Shown one piece after another: positions 9,401-16,944 of a stretch of DNA of 64,000 nt. The notes beneath the pieces are model-generated. The model searched no databases and was not told the origin of the DNA. It worked only from the letters and a program-made list of their open reading frames with translations. Numbering within the stretch: position 1 is the first letter of the stretch; each line of letters begins with the position of its first letter. The stretch is from Lewinella sp. LCG006. GTDB taxonomy: Bacteria > Bacteroidota > Bacteroidia > Chitinophagales > Saprospiraceae. The position numbers and the translations under genes are program-made. The stretch lies in contig NZ_CP160680.1 of NCBI RefSeq assembly GCF_040784935.1, forward strand, positions 5,375,802 to 5,439,801, given 5' to 3'.

Positions 9401-9869
9401 TTTTGAGTTGATCCGTGGCTGCGAGTTCCGCAAGGCGAACGCCTTCATAACGCAAATGTGGCCTTATGACTTGCAAAAGGGCGATTTCTGTACTGGAACG
9501 GTTTTCTGGTGCTGCCACGGGGACGCCGGTGAGGTACAGGTCGCCCTTGTTACCACGTGTAGCGTACCGATAGTAGTTATCATTCTTGTCCTGAAGGATG
9601 GTATATCCATCTAGTGTTTCCAAATAAGCAGCAGGCCCTTCGGTAAAGAGGTAGGCCATAAAAGTATTGCCATCGGGTTGGATCAACTCAATGGGGTCTG
9701 GATAGGGTGCTACCCTGCAATAAGTACTGCTACTATGGTCAATACTTATCGTTTTACTAGCTTTTTCGAATGGATGGTTTGGATTTGATTGCTGGCAAGA
9801 GAAGCAGCATAACAAAAGTAGCATTCCGCAAGTGGCGGATGTTAGTTGATGTGCAAGCATTTTTTTCAT
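6429..9869 (-). CDS. M6-family metalloprotease with T9SS type A sorting domain
   Basis: A 1146-residue secreted protease. The zinc site HEFGHALGLPD is at residues 351-361 (ligands His351 and His355, catalytic Glu352, and probably Asp361). It follows a pro-region with the YDGDGDGRVDVVEIIHSG segment typical of M6 (immune inhibitor A-like) peptidases. The middle contains beta-sandwich and pre-peptidase-like domains (about 650-780). The last 80 residues form a T9SS type A sorting domain (FPNPAKEQVTTEY to AGIYFLRSKNG), which predicts export across the outer membrane. Oddly, the N-terminal signal ends LLLCCFSCQQ, which looks like a lipobox rather than a plain signal-peptidase I site. Probably monocistronic, with a hairpin downstream. 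Confidence 0.92.
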   Translation of the reverse strand: MKKMLAHQLTSATCGMLLLLCCFSCQQSNPNHPFEKASKTISIDHSSSTYCRVAPYPDPIELIQPDGNTFMAYLFTEGPAAYLETLDGYTILQDKNDNYYRYATRGNKGDLYLTGVPVAAPENRSSTEIALLQVIRPHLRYEGVRLAELAATDQLKNYDDEPGTSSIFPPAGVQKALLLLIDFPNQLFTYPQGNFDNMANEVGYSVNGSSGSFRDYYLDISYGLLTVNTDVEGWYTAENNRATYGIENMANPNFLNAVPLIREAVDAAEAAGVDFSQYDGDGDGRVDVVEIIHSGRGAEESGNVADIWSHRWVLAAGGLSVTYDGKIINDYIIQPEKFGATNIANIGVFVHEFGHALGLPDLYDTDGSSRGLGRWCCMAGGTWNNSGKTPAQFSAWCKEELGWIVPDLLDGTGSIANMGYSDNSDESYRFNTPDNDEYFLLENRQKIGWDAYIPGEGLAIYHIDASRSSNSNENRPIVDLEQADGNRDMNLNVNSGDNGDLYPGASANNEFSCSTNPNSNIYSGAVSNINISSISTSGDLISFDYDLCSTDCAITDITRSGSPFNFSGGTYDQAFNVYYSFAPMTGTLEVTAAGQTVNVAITGSPQTVTITGLPADGQAVSVTALFTEELSCTYTATNLYNAPINCSNDDVCDALDITLNIDGAPVVCSNYGATVQNNEPKPKASGCDVQYGWCESTLHNTVWFKFTAPTSGSIDIDFNTPVDLQMALWEADNCQSLLVPGNRMMVAANDDSGSAGGYSPRITNQSCLIPGKSYYIQIDGWSGTLGNFSFSITDAGIICDAAPTSGGGCGTTFTATSAGNGQWIHITDGSGNRIASVNDQFNNLGNISVEFNINSGSVRKDAEDFPLLDRDWLINVSTNNAATVRLYLTEQEFQDLIAAGGPNDLQEIELLKLSGGTCGDYNNGTPQIITANYAMENFVGATHLLEYKINSFSSFFPRSNAAILPIEMKYFRGSTLDKINLLSWASSLEENTKYHQIERLLPDEPTWEQIGTTPAAGDSQQEVKYEWSDVYPLPKAYYRIKTVDLDGSFQYSDIILLERQGIGFQLTRVFPNPAKEQVTTEYYSNRPTNLQWQLVNTQGQIVAQNSTSLNAGRNFVAIDLRNYPAGIYFLRSKNGHEQRVTKIVKE

Positions 9870-9983
9870 GTGTTAAGGGGGCACCTCTGATGGTTAAAAA
9901 AGTAATCTCACAAATGAAATAATAGCATATTGTTTTTTTTGCAAATCAAGTGGTTTGTTGTGACAGTGTAAAGTGTAGCTCTA

Positions 9984-10036
9984 GACTTGTTCTGCGGGGT
10001 CAGTTTACCCACCAAACTGACCCAGCAGAACAAGTC
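9984..10036 (-). terminator. Stem-loop terminator of the M28 peptidase gene
   Basis: GACTTGTTCTGCGGGGTCAGTTT at 9984-10006 pairs with 10014-10036 over 23 positions with one mismatch, around a 7-nt loop. It sits 2 bp beyond the stop codon of the minus-strand M28 gene. Confidence 0.7.
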
Positions 10037-10038
10037 GT

Positions 10039-11772
10039 CTAGTAGGCGTACATCATGCGCTTGGTCACCAGGGGGTAGTCATCTAACATCAAAGTATAGG
10101 TATATACGCCGGGTTGGTAGCCGTGGTGCTCGAAGTTGTACAAAACTTCGTTTAGGCCAATATTCAATGCTATGGGTAAACTGCGCAAGATGCGCCCTTG
10201 TAAATCACGAACGACAATTTTAGCGTCTTTATAGTTGGGAACTTCTTCTACCCAAACCCCGAAGTAGGTCGCTTCATCAAAGGGATTGGGACGATTTTGC
10301 AATAATTTTACCTGCTCTTGGGCTGCACTGATGTTTGCCAGCTTGGTTTCAAAATCATTGAATCGTTCACCAATAAATAAACTTTCTACACCATTTTCAT
10401 CAACGGTGGCCACCGAGACCACGTAAATCACATCAGGCGTCAGTCCCCTGAGGGTATCGGTAGCTTGCTGAAGGGTGAAGACGGTATCAAAATCCAGCTC
10501 AGAAAACTGGCGCACCCCTACCCGGTAGGTACCATAGTTGTTGGGATCATTAATCACTACCTCAAAACCACCATCAATAGGGTTTAATACAAAAGACTCG
10601 GCCGGATCAGGCCCTTGGGCAGTCATTGCGATGGCGTTGCCGTTGATGATGGTGTTTCGTGCCAGGTAGTTAAAGTCCACGAAGAAAGAATCGAGGATTT
10701 CATCCCCATCAGTATCTACTCCTAGGATGTCATCAGAGGTATGTTGCCGATCTTCATAATCAGGGTCATTGGTACTTACATCACCATGCTCATTGGCAGA
10801 TGTGAAGCGGATGGAAGGAAATCCTCTTTCCCGGAATGGAATATGATCGCCACCACGGCCAGTCCGATCTTCTGGGGTCATGATGTTGATGACATTGGTT
10901 TGGGGAGCAATGGGTGCTATCATTTCTTCGTACTCCAGCTTTACAAAACGAGCGAGCATCTTATTGCGAGAATTCAAATTTCCAGAGGAGTAAATACGTA
11001 CATTGGTACTGTCAATATCATTAAGACCAGGGCAGCCGGGAGGCGAAGCAGTAGCGCCACAAATAATGCCACCAATGATATCATTGTTATAAACGGCCTT
11101 TAAGGGCAAATCCTCTTCAAAGAAAAAAGAAGAGAAGGCTTCTGCCCCTAACAAGCCTTGTTCCTCCCCTGTTGTCAGTACAAATACGATGGTCCGATCG
11201 AAGGTGTACAGGCTCATTACTCTGGCCAGTTCCAATACCGCTGCCGAACCGCTGCCGTTGTCCTCCATACCTTCTGCGCGGCATTCGGTATCACAAAGCT
11301 CACCACAACGACTGTCAAAATGTGCTTCCACCAGGACGATCTCTTGATAATGAGGCCCCGTACCCGGCAATACCGCAAAAATGTTGCGATGCTGGCCAAC
11401 TCCACAAGTTTCATAGTCGAACTGCAGGTAAGACGTAATGAGGCGATCACTAAAAGAGGCAAACTTGGCCAAGGCCCAACGCCGGGCAGCACCCATGCCT
11501 TCTGTGGTAGAAGTGGTATCAGCACTCGTGTGTCGGGTACGGAAGCTACGCATAACTTCCAGGTATGCCTTGAGGGAGTCGGGGCTGACGTTCGCATCTA
11601 TATTTGCTGCAATAAAAGCGGGATCCGTTACCGGAAAAGGAGGCAGATAATCTTCGGGTGCAAAATTTCCCCGCAAGATAGTTTCAGCTTGCGGATTGGT
11701 AATCACCAGGTTTGTTTGGCCACTCAGTTGGCTACTGATGAGCAATAGAATAAAGTAGTAGAAGTATTTCAT
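10039..11772 (-). CDS. M28-family zinc aminopeptidase with T9SS sorting domain
   Basis: A 577-residue protein with a signal peptide (MKYFYYFILLLISSQLSGQ). The catalytic domain spans about residues 80-370 and shows the M28 zinc-site pattern: His151 in EAHFDSR, Asp171 in MEDNGSGS, the Glu203-Glu204 pair in TTGEEQGLLGA, and a later GGDHIPFRERGFPSIRF segment with another ligand His. A fibronectin-III-like domain follows (about 390-475). The C-terminal 90 residues are a T9SS type A sorting domain (QNRPNPFDEATYFG to GVYTYTLML). It should be an extracellular aminopeptidase for peptide scavenging. It is transcribed alone between hairpins. Confidence 0.92.
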   Translation of the reverse strand: MKYFYYFILLLISSQLSGQTNLVITNPQAETILRGNFAPEDYLPPFPVTDPAFIAANIDANVSPDSLKAYLEVMRSFRTRHTSADTTSTTEGMGAARRWALAKFASFSDRLITSYLQFDYETCGVGQHRNIFAVLPGTGPHYQEIVLVEAHFDSRCGELCDTECRAEGMEDNGSGSAAVLELARVMSLYTFDRTIVFVLTTGEEQGLLGAEAFSSFFFEEDLPLKAVYNNDIIGGIICGATASPPGCPGLNDIDSTNVRIYSSGNLNSRNKMLARFVKLEYEEMIAPIAPQTNVINIMTPEDRTGRGGDHIPFRERGFPSIRFTSANEHGDVSTNDPDYEDRQHTSDDILGVDTDGDEILDSFFVDFNYLARNTIINGNAIAMTAQGPDPAESFVLNPIDGGFEVVINDPNNYGTYRVGVRQFSELDFDTVFTLQQATDTLRGLTPDVIYVVSVATVDENGVESLFIGERFNDFETKLANISAAQEQVKLLQNRPNPFDEATYFGVWVEEVPNYKDAKIVVRDLQGRILRSLPIALNIGLNEVLYNFEHHGYQPGVYTYTLMLDDYPLVTKRMMYAY

Positions 11773-11871
11773 GACGATAGCATTTTTTGCCTAACAATGA
11801 TTTATTAATTGTAGTTGTGGTTTTAACCTGTTTACTTGATTAGGCAAGTAGCTTGACTATCCTTGAAAGTC

Positions 11872-11913
11872 AAAAAAAAATGGGCATTTCCACCCACCGG
11901 ATAGAAATGCCCA
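11872..11913 (-). terminator. Rho-independent terminator of the susCD operon
   Basis: TGGGCATTTC (11881-11890) pairs with GAAATGCCCA (11904-11913). On the minus strand the stem is followed directly by nine T residues (A-run at 11872-11880). A classic intrinsic terminator 50 bp beyond the SusD stop. Confidence 0.88.
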
Positions 11914-11963
11914 AAGTTGTGATAAGCTACCAAGTACCAAGTACTTAATACCAATTACCTATT

Positions 11964-13346
11964 TTACCCTTCGTCCCAAGAGATTTCACTCACTCGGCGA
12001 GCTACTTGGGTGTAGATGGTACCCCCTTCACGGGTAGGAATCTCGTTGAGTCGACCCAAGCGGCGCATATCTACCCAGTGGTGACCTTCTAGCCACAGAG
12101 AGTAACGACGCTGGAACAGAATCTCGTTAATCAGAGAGTTGGTATCACCTGCTCCTGTATAGTTACCTACCCCCCAGATATTGCGGATGGTATTGATGGC
12201 CGAAACGGCATCACCACCCTCACGGGCCTGTGCTTCTGCATAAATGAGAAGTAACTCTTCATTACGAATCATTGGAATAGAGCTGGTGTTGGTAGCCCAG
12301 CGCTTGTCCTGGTGGGTGCCTACGATAGGATCACCAGTTGCTACATCAGTAAGGCTAGCATCAGTGATAGGGTTATTTACCCTTTCTGCAAATTTAGCCG
12401 TTACACGACCATCACCTGGCAATGCATCTTCCAACATCCGAGGATGAACGATAAGAATTGTTGAAGTAGCGGCATCGATAGGGTAGAACAATGGATTGTT
12501 CACGTCGGGTGAGTTGCCGTATACATGCTTTGGGCCCACATTCAAATCTGCCGCAGAAGCTGCGTTCAGATTCATGAAAGAAGCATTCAACGCCGTCAGC
12601 GCACCGCCGTAATCCTCCGCGTACAAAGCAGCACGAGCTGCAATGGCTCGGTTAACTTGTGCCATGGCATCAGGGGTATTGAAACCATCAAAACCACTGG
12701 TGAGGCTGAAAGAAAAACTATCACCAGCTTTGTCCAGATCAGAAAAACCTTCATCCAGGATATCACGAATAGCCTGTAGTGCAGCATCATAGCTCAGGGT
12801 AGGGCCAGGATTGAGGGGCTCTTCTACGTCTACGCGAATACCGTTTTGGTACTGCTGCATGAGCGGCCACAGTAGCTGGAAACCTTTAATGGTTTTTGCA
12901 AAACCAGTATAACCGAAGGCTTCTTCTGTAGAAAGTTTTGTGCTGTTGTTCGCAGCCTCAATCATTATATTGGCTTGTTTTACTGCCAGATAAGGATTGA
13001 CGTAAGTTCCTGCCGAACCAAAGAAGTCGGGGTAGGTTTCTGCGTTTCCACCGAGACCTAGCCAATCGTTAAGGAAGCGTGGGTCGGAGCCAAAAAAAGC
13101 GTAGACCTCACGTCCAAAACTACCAAACATCTGGGCGGCATTGGTCACGTAGCCACGTTGACGGGCTTCCAAACCATTGACGAGCAATTGCAATTCTGCC
13201 TTGCTGGCGTCAGCGGTTACGGAACCCAATGAAGGGTTGTTAGGGTCGTTGACCACGTCTACTTCACAGGCGGTAAAAGCCAGCAAGCCGATCATGCCCA
13301 AGCCCATTATTAGCTTATGCATTTTATTTTTCATTGTTGTTTTCAT
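11964..13346 (-). CDS. SusD/RagB-family outer-membrane lipoprotein
   Basis: A 460-residue protein with a lipoprotein signal ending LLAFTACEVD. The mature N-terminus VNDPNNPSLGSV, the helical TPR-like body (GFAKTIKGFQLLWPLMQQYQNG) and the C-terminal block NEILFQRRYSLWLEGHHWVDMRRLGRL are typical of SusD. SusD proteins form the lid over the SusC channel and capture glycans or peptides on the outer membrane. The gene starts 5 bp after the SusC stop and ends at a strong terminator, so the two form an operon. No glycoside hydrolase, regulator or other substrate clue is adjacent, so the nutrient is unknown. Confidence 0.93.
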   Translation of the reverse strand: MKTTMKNKMHKLIMGLGMIGLLAFTACEVDVVNDPNNPSLGSVTADASKAELQLLVNGLEARQRGYVTNAAQMFGSFGREVYAFFGSDPRFLNDWLGLGGNAETYPDFFGSAGTYVNPYLAVKQANIMIEAANNSTKLSTEEAFGYTGFAKTIKGFQLLWPLMQQYQNGIRVDVEEPLNPGPTLSYDAALQAIRDILDEGFSDLDKAGDSFSFSLTSGFDGFNTPDAMAQVNRAIAARAALYAEDYGGALTALNASFMNLNAASAADLNVGPKHVYGNSPDVNNPLFYPIDAATSTILIVHPRMLEDALPGDGRVTAKFAERVNNPITDASLTDVATGDPIVGTHQDKRWATNTSSIPMIRNEELLLIYAEAQAREGGDAVSAINTIRNIWGVGNYTGAGDTNSLINEILFQRRYSLWLEGHHWVDMRRLGRLNEIPTREGGTIYTQVARRVSEISWDEG

Positions 13347-13351
13347 TTTTA

Positions 13352-16327
13352 TTAAAATTCAGCGTTCAAGTGGAAGAACAAACGACGAGAAGAAGGGAAC
13401 GGAGTTACCTCAATATTACCCGTAATTGCTTGGGTACCGAAGTTGCTCACCTCAGGATCGTAACTGCCGTAGTTGGTCCACAACAATACGTTGTTAGCAG
13501 AAAGACCCAACTTCAAACGCTTCACTACGCCCATTTCATTAGGGAAAGTGTAGTACAAACCTGCTTCACGCAACTTGAGGTAGCTGGTTTCTTCGATGTA
13601 AACGCTGGTGTTGCCATCAGCAGCCCAAGCCAAAAGACGATCAAGACCGTCAGGCTGCTCGTTGTTGTTGGTGTCATCATCCCATCCTGGGGTCGTACCA
13701 CCATCATCCCACAATAGAGCGGAAAGGTTAATCGCGTTACCTCCACCCTGGTACTGTGTAACCAGGTTTAACTCAAGGTTCTTCATGATCCGGAAGCTGT
13801 TGCTCCAGGCCATAGTGAAATCAGGCTGACGATCACCATAAACTGTGAAACCACCGGCAGGCGTATCGTTACCAGCGGGCGTACCCACAATGGTAGTAGG
13901 AGAGTAGCCCTCTGCCAATAAGTAAGTACCCAATGACGGACCAAAACCACCTTGGGTAAAGGCGGGTACATCCAAGCGAGTAATTTCTGACTTATTGGTC
14001 CAGTACATCAAACGGGTATACCAGTTGAAGTTGAGGCCACGAACAGGATTTGCACTCAATGCCAATTCAATACCGCGGTTTTCGAGGTCAGCTGCATTGG
14101 TAGCGATGGCCAGGATACCTGTAGATTCAGCAGGTACCAGGTCAAGGATCAGATCATTAACCCCTTTGTTGTAGTAAGTCGCCTCCAATACAAGATTGTC
14201 GTTGAACAAACCAAGATCAATACCGAATTCGATCTCCCGAGCCGTTTCCGGTACGAGGTTTGGATCTACACCACGGGTACCCACCTGGCCACCCAATTGG
14301 CCTCCAATCAGCTGAGACTCTAGTGATTCAAAAGTTACCCCAAAACGTGGTAGACCTCCCGTTTGGCCATAAGCCGCCCGTAGTTTCAATTGGCTAATGG
14401 CATCAATGCTCCAGAAGTCGAAGTTGTGGAGGTTGATGGCACCAGACAATTTAGGGAATGCATACAATTCATCTTGCTTGGCATTCAAGGTCGACTTGTC
14501 GAAACGTACCCCGGCAGAGACAATAATTTTGTCTTCAAAGTTGAGGTCTTCCTGGATGACATAGCCGATGTCAGTAACCGTACTCTTGGTCTGAGCAAGG
14601 TTGCTTACTACCTGTGCCCACGCAAGATTATCTTGTCCACCATTCAAGCCACGTCCACGATCAAGGGTGTAATCACCACGCTGATCCAGACGTACAGCAC
14701 CTACACTGGTGTTGGAGTTGATACGGCCTAAATTAGTATTGTAATTCAAGAAACCCTGGATGTTGTAGTTCAAATCATCCTGGCGGCCCCACATGACGTC
14801 ACCAGGATTAGCCTGGGCGCGTTGGTGCTGGAGGTTCTCAGGGAAGTAGACCACAGAGTTACCACTCAGGTAATCAATACCGCCATTAATCTTGAATTTC
14901 AAAAAGGAGTTGGCGGATTGGTAAAGATCAATGTCAATGGTAGCAGCAGAGATAAAACGATCTACTTGCTGGTTGTTTACACCCAGGTCGCGAATGGCGA
15001 TGGGGTTGTCATTGAAGTAAGGGTTGTCGGGATAGTTGCCGAATTCATCGGGGAACAGGTTCGCATAGGAAGGCGTGTAGGCCAATGCATAACCAATACT
15101 ACCACCAGTGTTGTTCTGGTTACCGGTAAAGCCGCGATCATTATCACTCTTCAGGTAGCTGGAGTTCAGGCTTACTTTGATCCGATCGCTTACGCGGTGA
15201 TCAACATTAGCACGAACAGAGTAACGGTCAAAGCCGGTGTTTTTCATAATACCATCCTCGGAAAGGATGCTACCTGAAACGTAAAACTGGGTTTTTTGGC
15301 TACCACCACTTAGACCCACCTGGGTATTCAACAGCAATGGAGTTTCACCATAGAAGTACTCTTCCCAGTCGGTAACCCGGCCTTCGGCGATCGCTGCAGA
15401 AAGGGCATCTTGCTGTGATTGTGAGCCGAAATAGGCATCGACTTTAGCAGCGTCCCAGTCGTCAAAATTTTGGAAATTTTGGCCTTGGGCAATACCAATA
15501 TCCTGAGATAAGGTCACACGCGTTTGGCCTGCTTGTCCTTTTTTTGTCGTGATGATGATAACCCCGGCGTTGGCACGTGTACCATATACGGCAGCAGCAG
15601 AAGGACCTTTCAGTACTTCGATACGCTCAATATCATCAGGGTTGATGTCGGCAATACGGTTGGCAGCATCATCCTGCGTCGCAGAGCTGGCACCACCCGT
15701 TGCACCACTTACCTGGCTACGGCCAGTACGGATAGAGCTGTTGTTGACATAAACACCATCAATGATGTACAGTGGCTGACTAGAACCAGCCCCCAGGGTA
15801 GAAATACCCCGAAGTTGGATGCTAACCCCTCCACCAGGTGCACCACCGTTAGAAGTGATGTTGACACCATTAAGTTTACCGTACAGCGCATTGTCTACGG
15901 TCTGTGGGGTTGTGTTGCCCGTCAATTCAGCAGAAGAAATGGTTGATACAGCGTTACCAGAATTCGAGCGTTTTACCCCGGAAGCAAGACCCGTTACAAC
16001 GACTTCGTCGAGGCGGGCAATGTCTTCTTCCAGGACAACGTCGAGCTGGCCAACACTAGCACTTACTGCTAGTTCTTGGGTCTTAAAGCCGGTATAAGAG
16101 AATACAGCTACTCCCTCAACATCTTTAGGGACGTTCAATTCAAAATTTCCGTCGAAATCGGAAACGGTACCAGTAGTAGTGCCTTTGACAAGAATGGAAA
16201 CCCCAATAAGTGGTTCTCCCAAAGCGTCCTTTACACTACCCTTCACCATGTACTGTGCCATAGCGGGAGCCGCCATCAACAGCATGGCAACCAGCATCAT
16301 GCTGGCGCGGGTAAAGCAAATTTTCAT
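13352..16327 (-). CDS. SusC/RagA-family TonB-linked outer-membrane transporter
   Basis: A 991-residue protein. It has a signal peptide, then a carboxypeptidase-D-like regulatory domain (about 25-105: VKGSVKDALGEPLIGVSILV), a plug domain (about 110-230: the GGAPGGGVSIQLRGISTLG and DDIERIEVLKGPSAAAVYG signatures), and a beta-barrel ending in ...NAEF with a terminal Phe. SusC channels import large substrates across the outer membrane using TonB energy. It pairs with SusD directly downstream (5-bp gap). No anti-sigma or hybrid two-component gene is next to it. Confidence 0.94.
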   Translation of the reverse strand: MKICFTRASMMLVAMLLMAAPAMAQYMVKGSVKDALGEPLIGVSILVKGTTTGTVSDFDGNFELNVPKDVEGVAVFSYTGFKTQELAVSASVGQLDVVLEEDIARLDEVVVTGLASGVKRSNSGNAVSTISSAELTGNTTPQTVDNALYGKLNGVNITSNGGAPGGGVSIQLRGISTLGAGSSQPLYIIDGVYVNNSSIRTGRSQVSGATGGASSATQDDAANRIADINPDDIERIEVLKGPSAAAVYGTRANAGVIIITTKKGQAGQTRVTLSQDIGIAQGQNFQNFDDWDAAKVDAYFGSQSQQDALSAAIAEGRVTDWEEYFYGETPLLLNTQVGLSGGSQKTQFYVSGSILSEDGIMKNTGFDRYSVRANVDHRVSDRIKVSLNSSYLKSDNDRGFTGNQNNTGGSIGYALAYTPSYANLFPDEFGNYPDNPYFNDNPIAIRDLGVNNQQVDRFISAATIDIDLYQSANSFLKFKINGGIDYLSGNSVVYFPENLQHQRAQANPGDVMWGRQDDLNYNIQGFLNYNTNLGRINSNTSVGAVRLDQRGDYTLDRGRGLNGGQDNLAWAQVVSNLAQTKSTVTDIGYVIQEDLNFEDKIIVSAGVRFDKSTLNAKQDELYAFPKLSGAINLHNFDFWSIDAISQLKLRAAYGQTGGLPRFGVTFESLESQLIGGQLGGQVGTRGVDPNLVPETAREIEFGIDLGLFNDNLVLEATYYNKGVNDLILDLVPAESTGILAIATNAADLENRGIELALSANPVRGLNFNWYTRLMYWTNKSEITRLDVPAFTQGGFGPSLGTYLLAEGYSPTTIVGTPAGNDTPAGGFTVYGDRQPDFTMAWSNSFRIMKNLELNLVTQYQGGGNAINLSALLWDDGGTTPGWDDDTNNNEQPDGLDRLLAWAADGNTSVYIEETSYLKLREAGLYYTFPNEMGVVKRLKLGLSANNVLLWTNYGSYDPEVSNFGTQAITGNIEVTPFPSSRRLFFHLNAEF

Positions 16328-16944
16328 ACAAATTGGTTTTGATTAGTAAATGCGTTTTTCTGATTTCTTAAATTCATTTGGTCATCTCGGGGTTGGAGAT
16401 CATCAGGATGCGCGATGTATTGTTCTTGAGGTAAAGCTATAACGAAAATACCATATCGTACGCGGCTTCACAAAAGGAATTTTATTTTTTTGGTCGAAAC
16501 AGGTGCGTACTTAATAAATAAGAAGTTGAAAACTAGGAAGTTGTTGTAATATAAAAAAAATAAACAAAAGGTAGCTTTTTATTTGAAAGGCTTGTGGGCT
16601 TAAAAGACCTGTTGTGGATTTGGGGGGGAAGGTGTAATGGTGTAAAAGTTGGAAAAGTGTAAGGGTGTAAGGGTGTTCAATCTGGTGGTAAAGGAGTGAG
16701 ACGCTTTTAGGCCTGTGTTCACGACCCACCCTCTAACTCCCTCCCTAGTGATGGAGGGAGGACTTGACGTACCTAAAATATTGATTATGAAATAATTTCA
16801 GTCATACACGAAAGCCCCTCGCCTGCTAGGGAGGGGTTGGGGTGGGTCGTGAATTCAAGCTGAAAACCGTAACGTGTATAACACGCCAGATTTGACAACC
16901 TAAGTGTAAGGGTGTAAGAGTTGGAAAGGTCAACCATCAACCAT
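16328..16944. other. Non-coding region upstream of susC with an inverted repeat
   Basis: About 617 bp without a convincing gene. At 16719-16853 an inverted repeat is visible: CACGACCCACCCTCTAACTC mirrors the GGTTGGGGTGGGTCGTG arm across a spacer of about 80 bp. Short strings such as GTAAGGGTGTAAGGGTGT recur nearby. This kind of extragenic repeat suggests an accumulated repeat family. I could not pick out a clear minus-strand promoter for susC. Confidence 0.5.
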
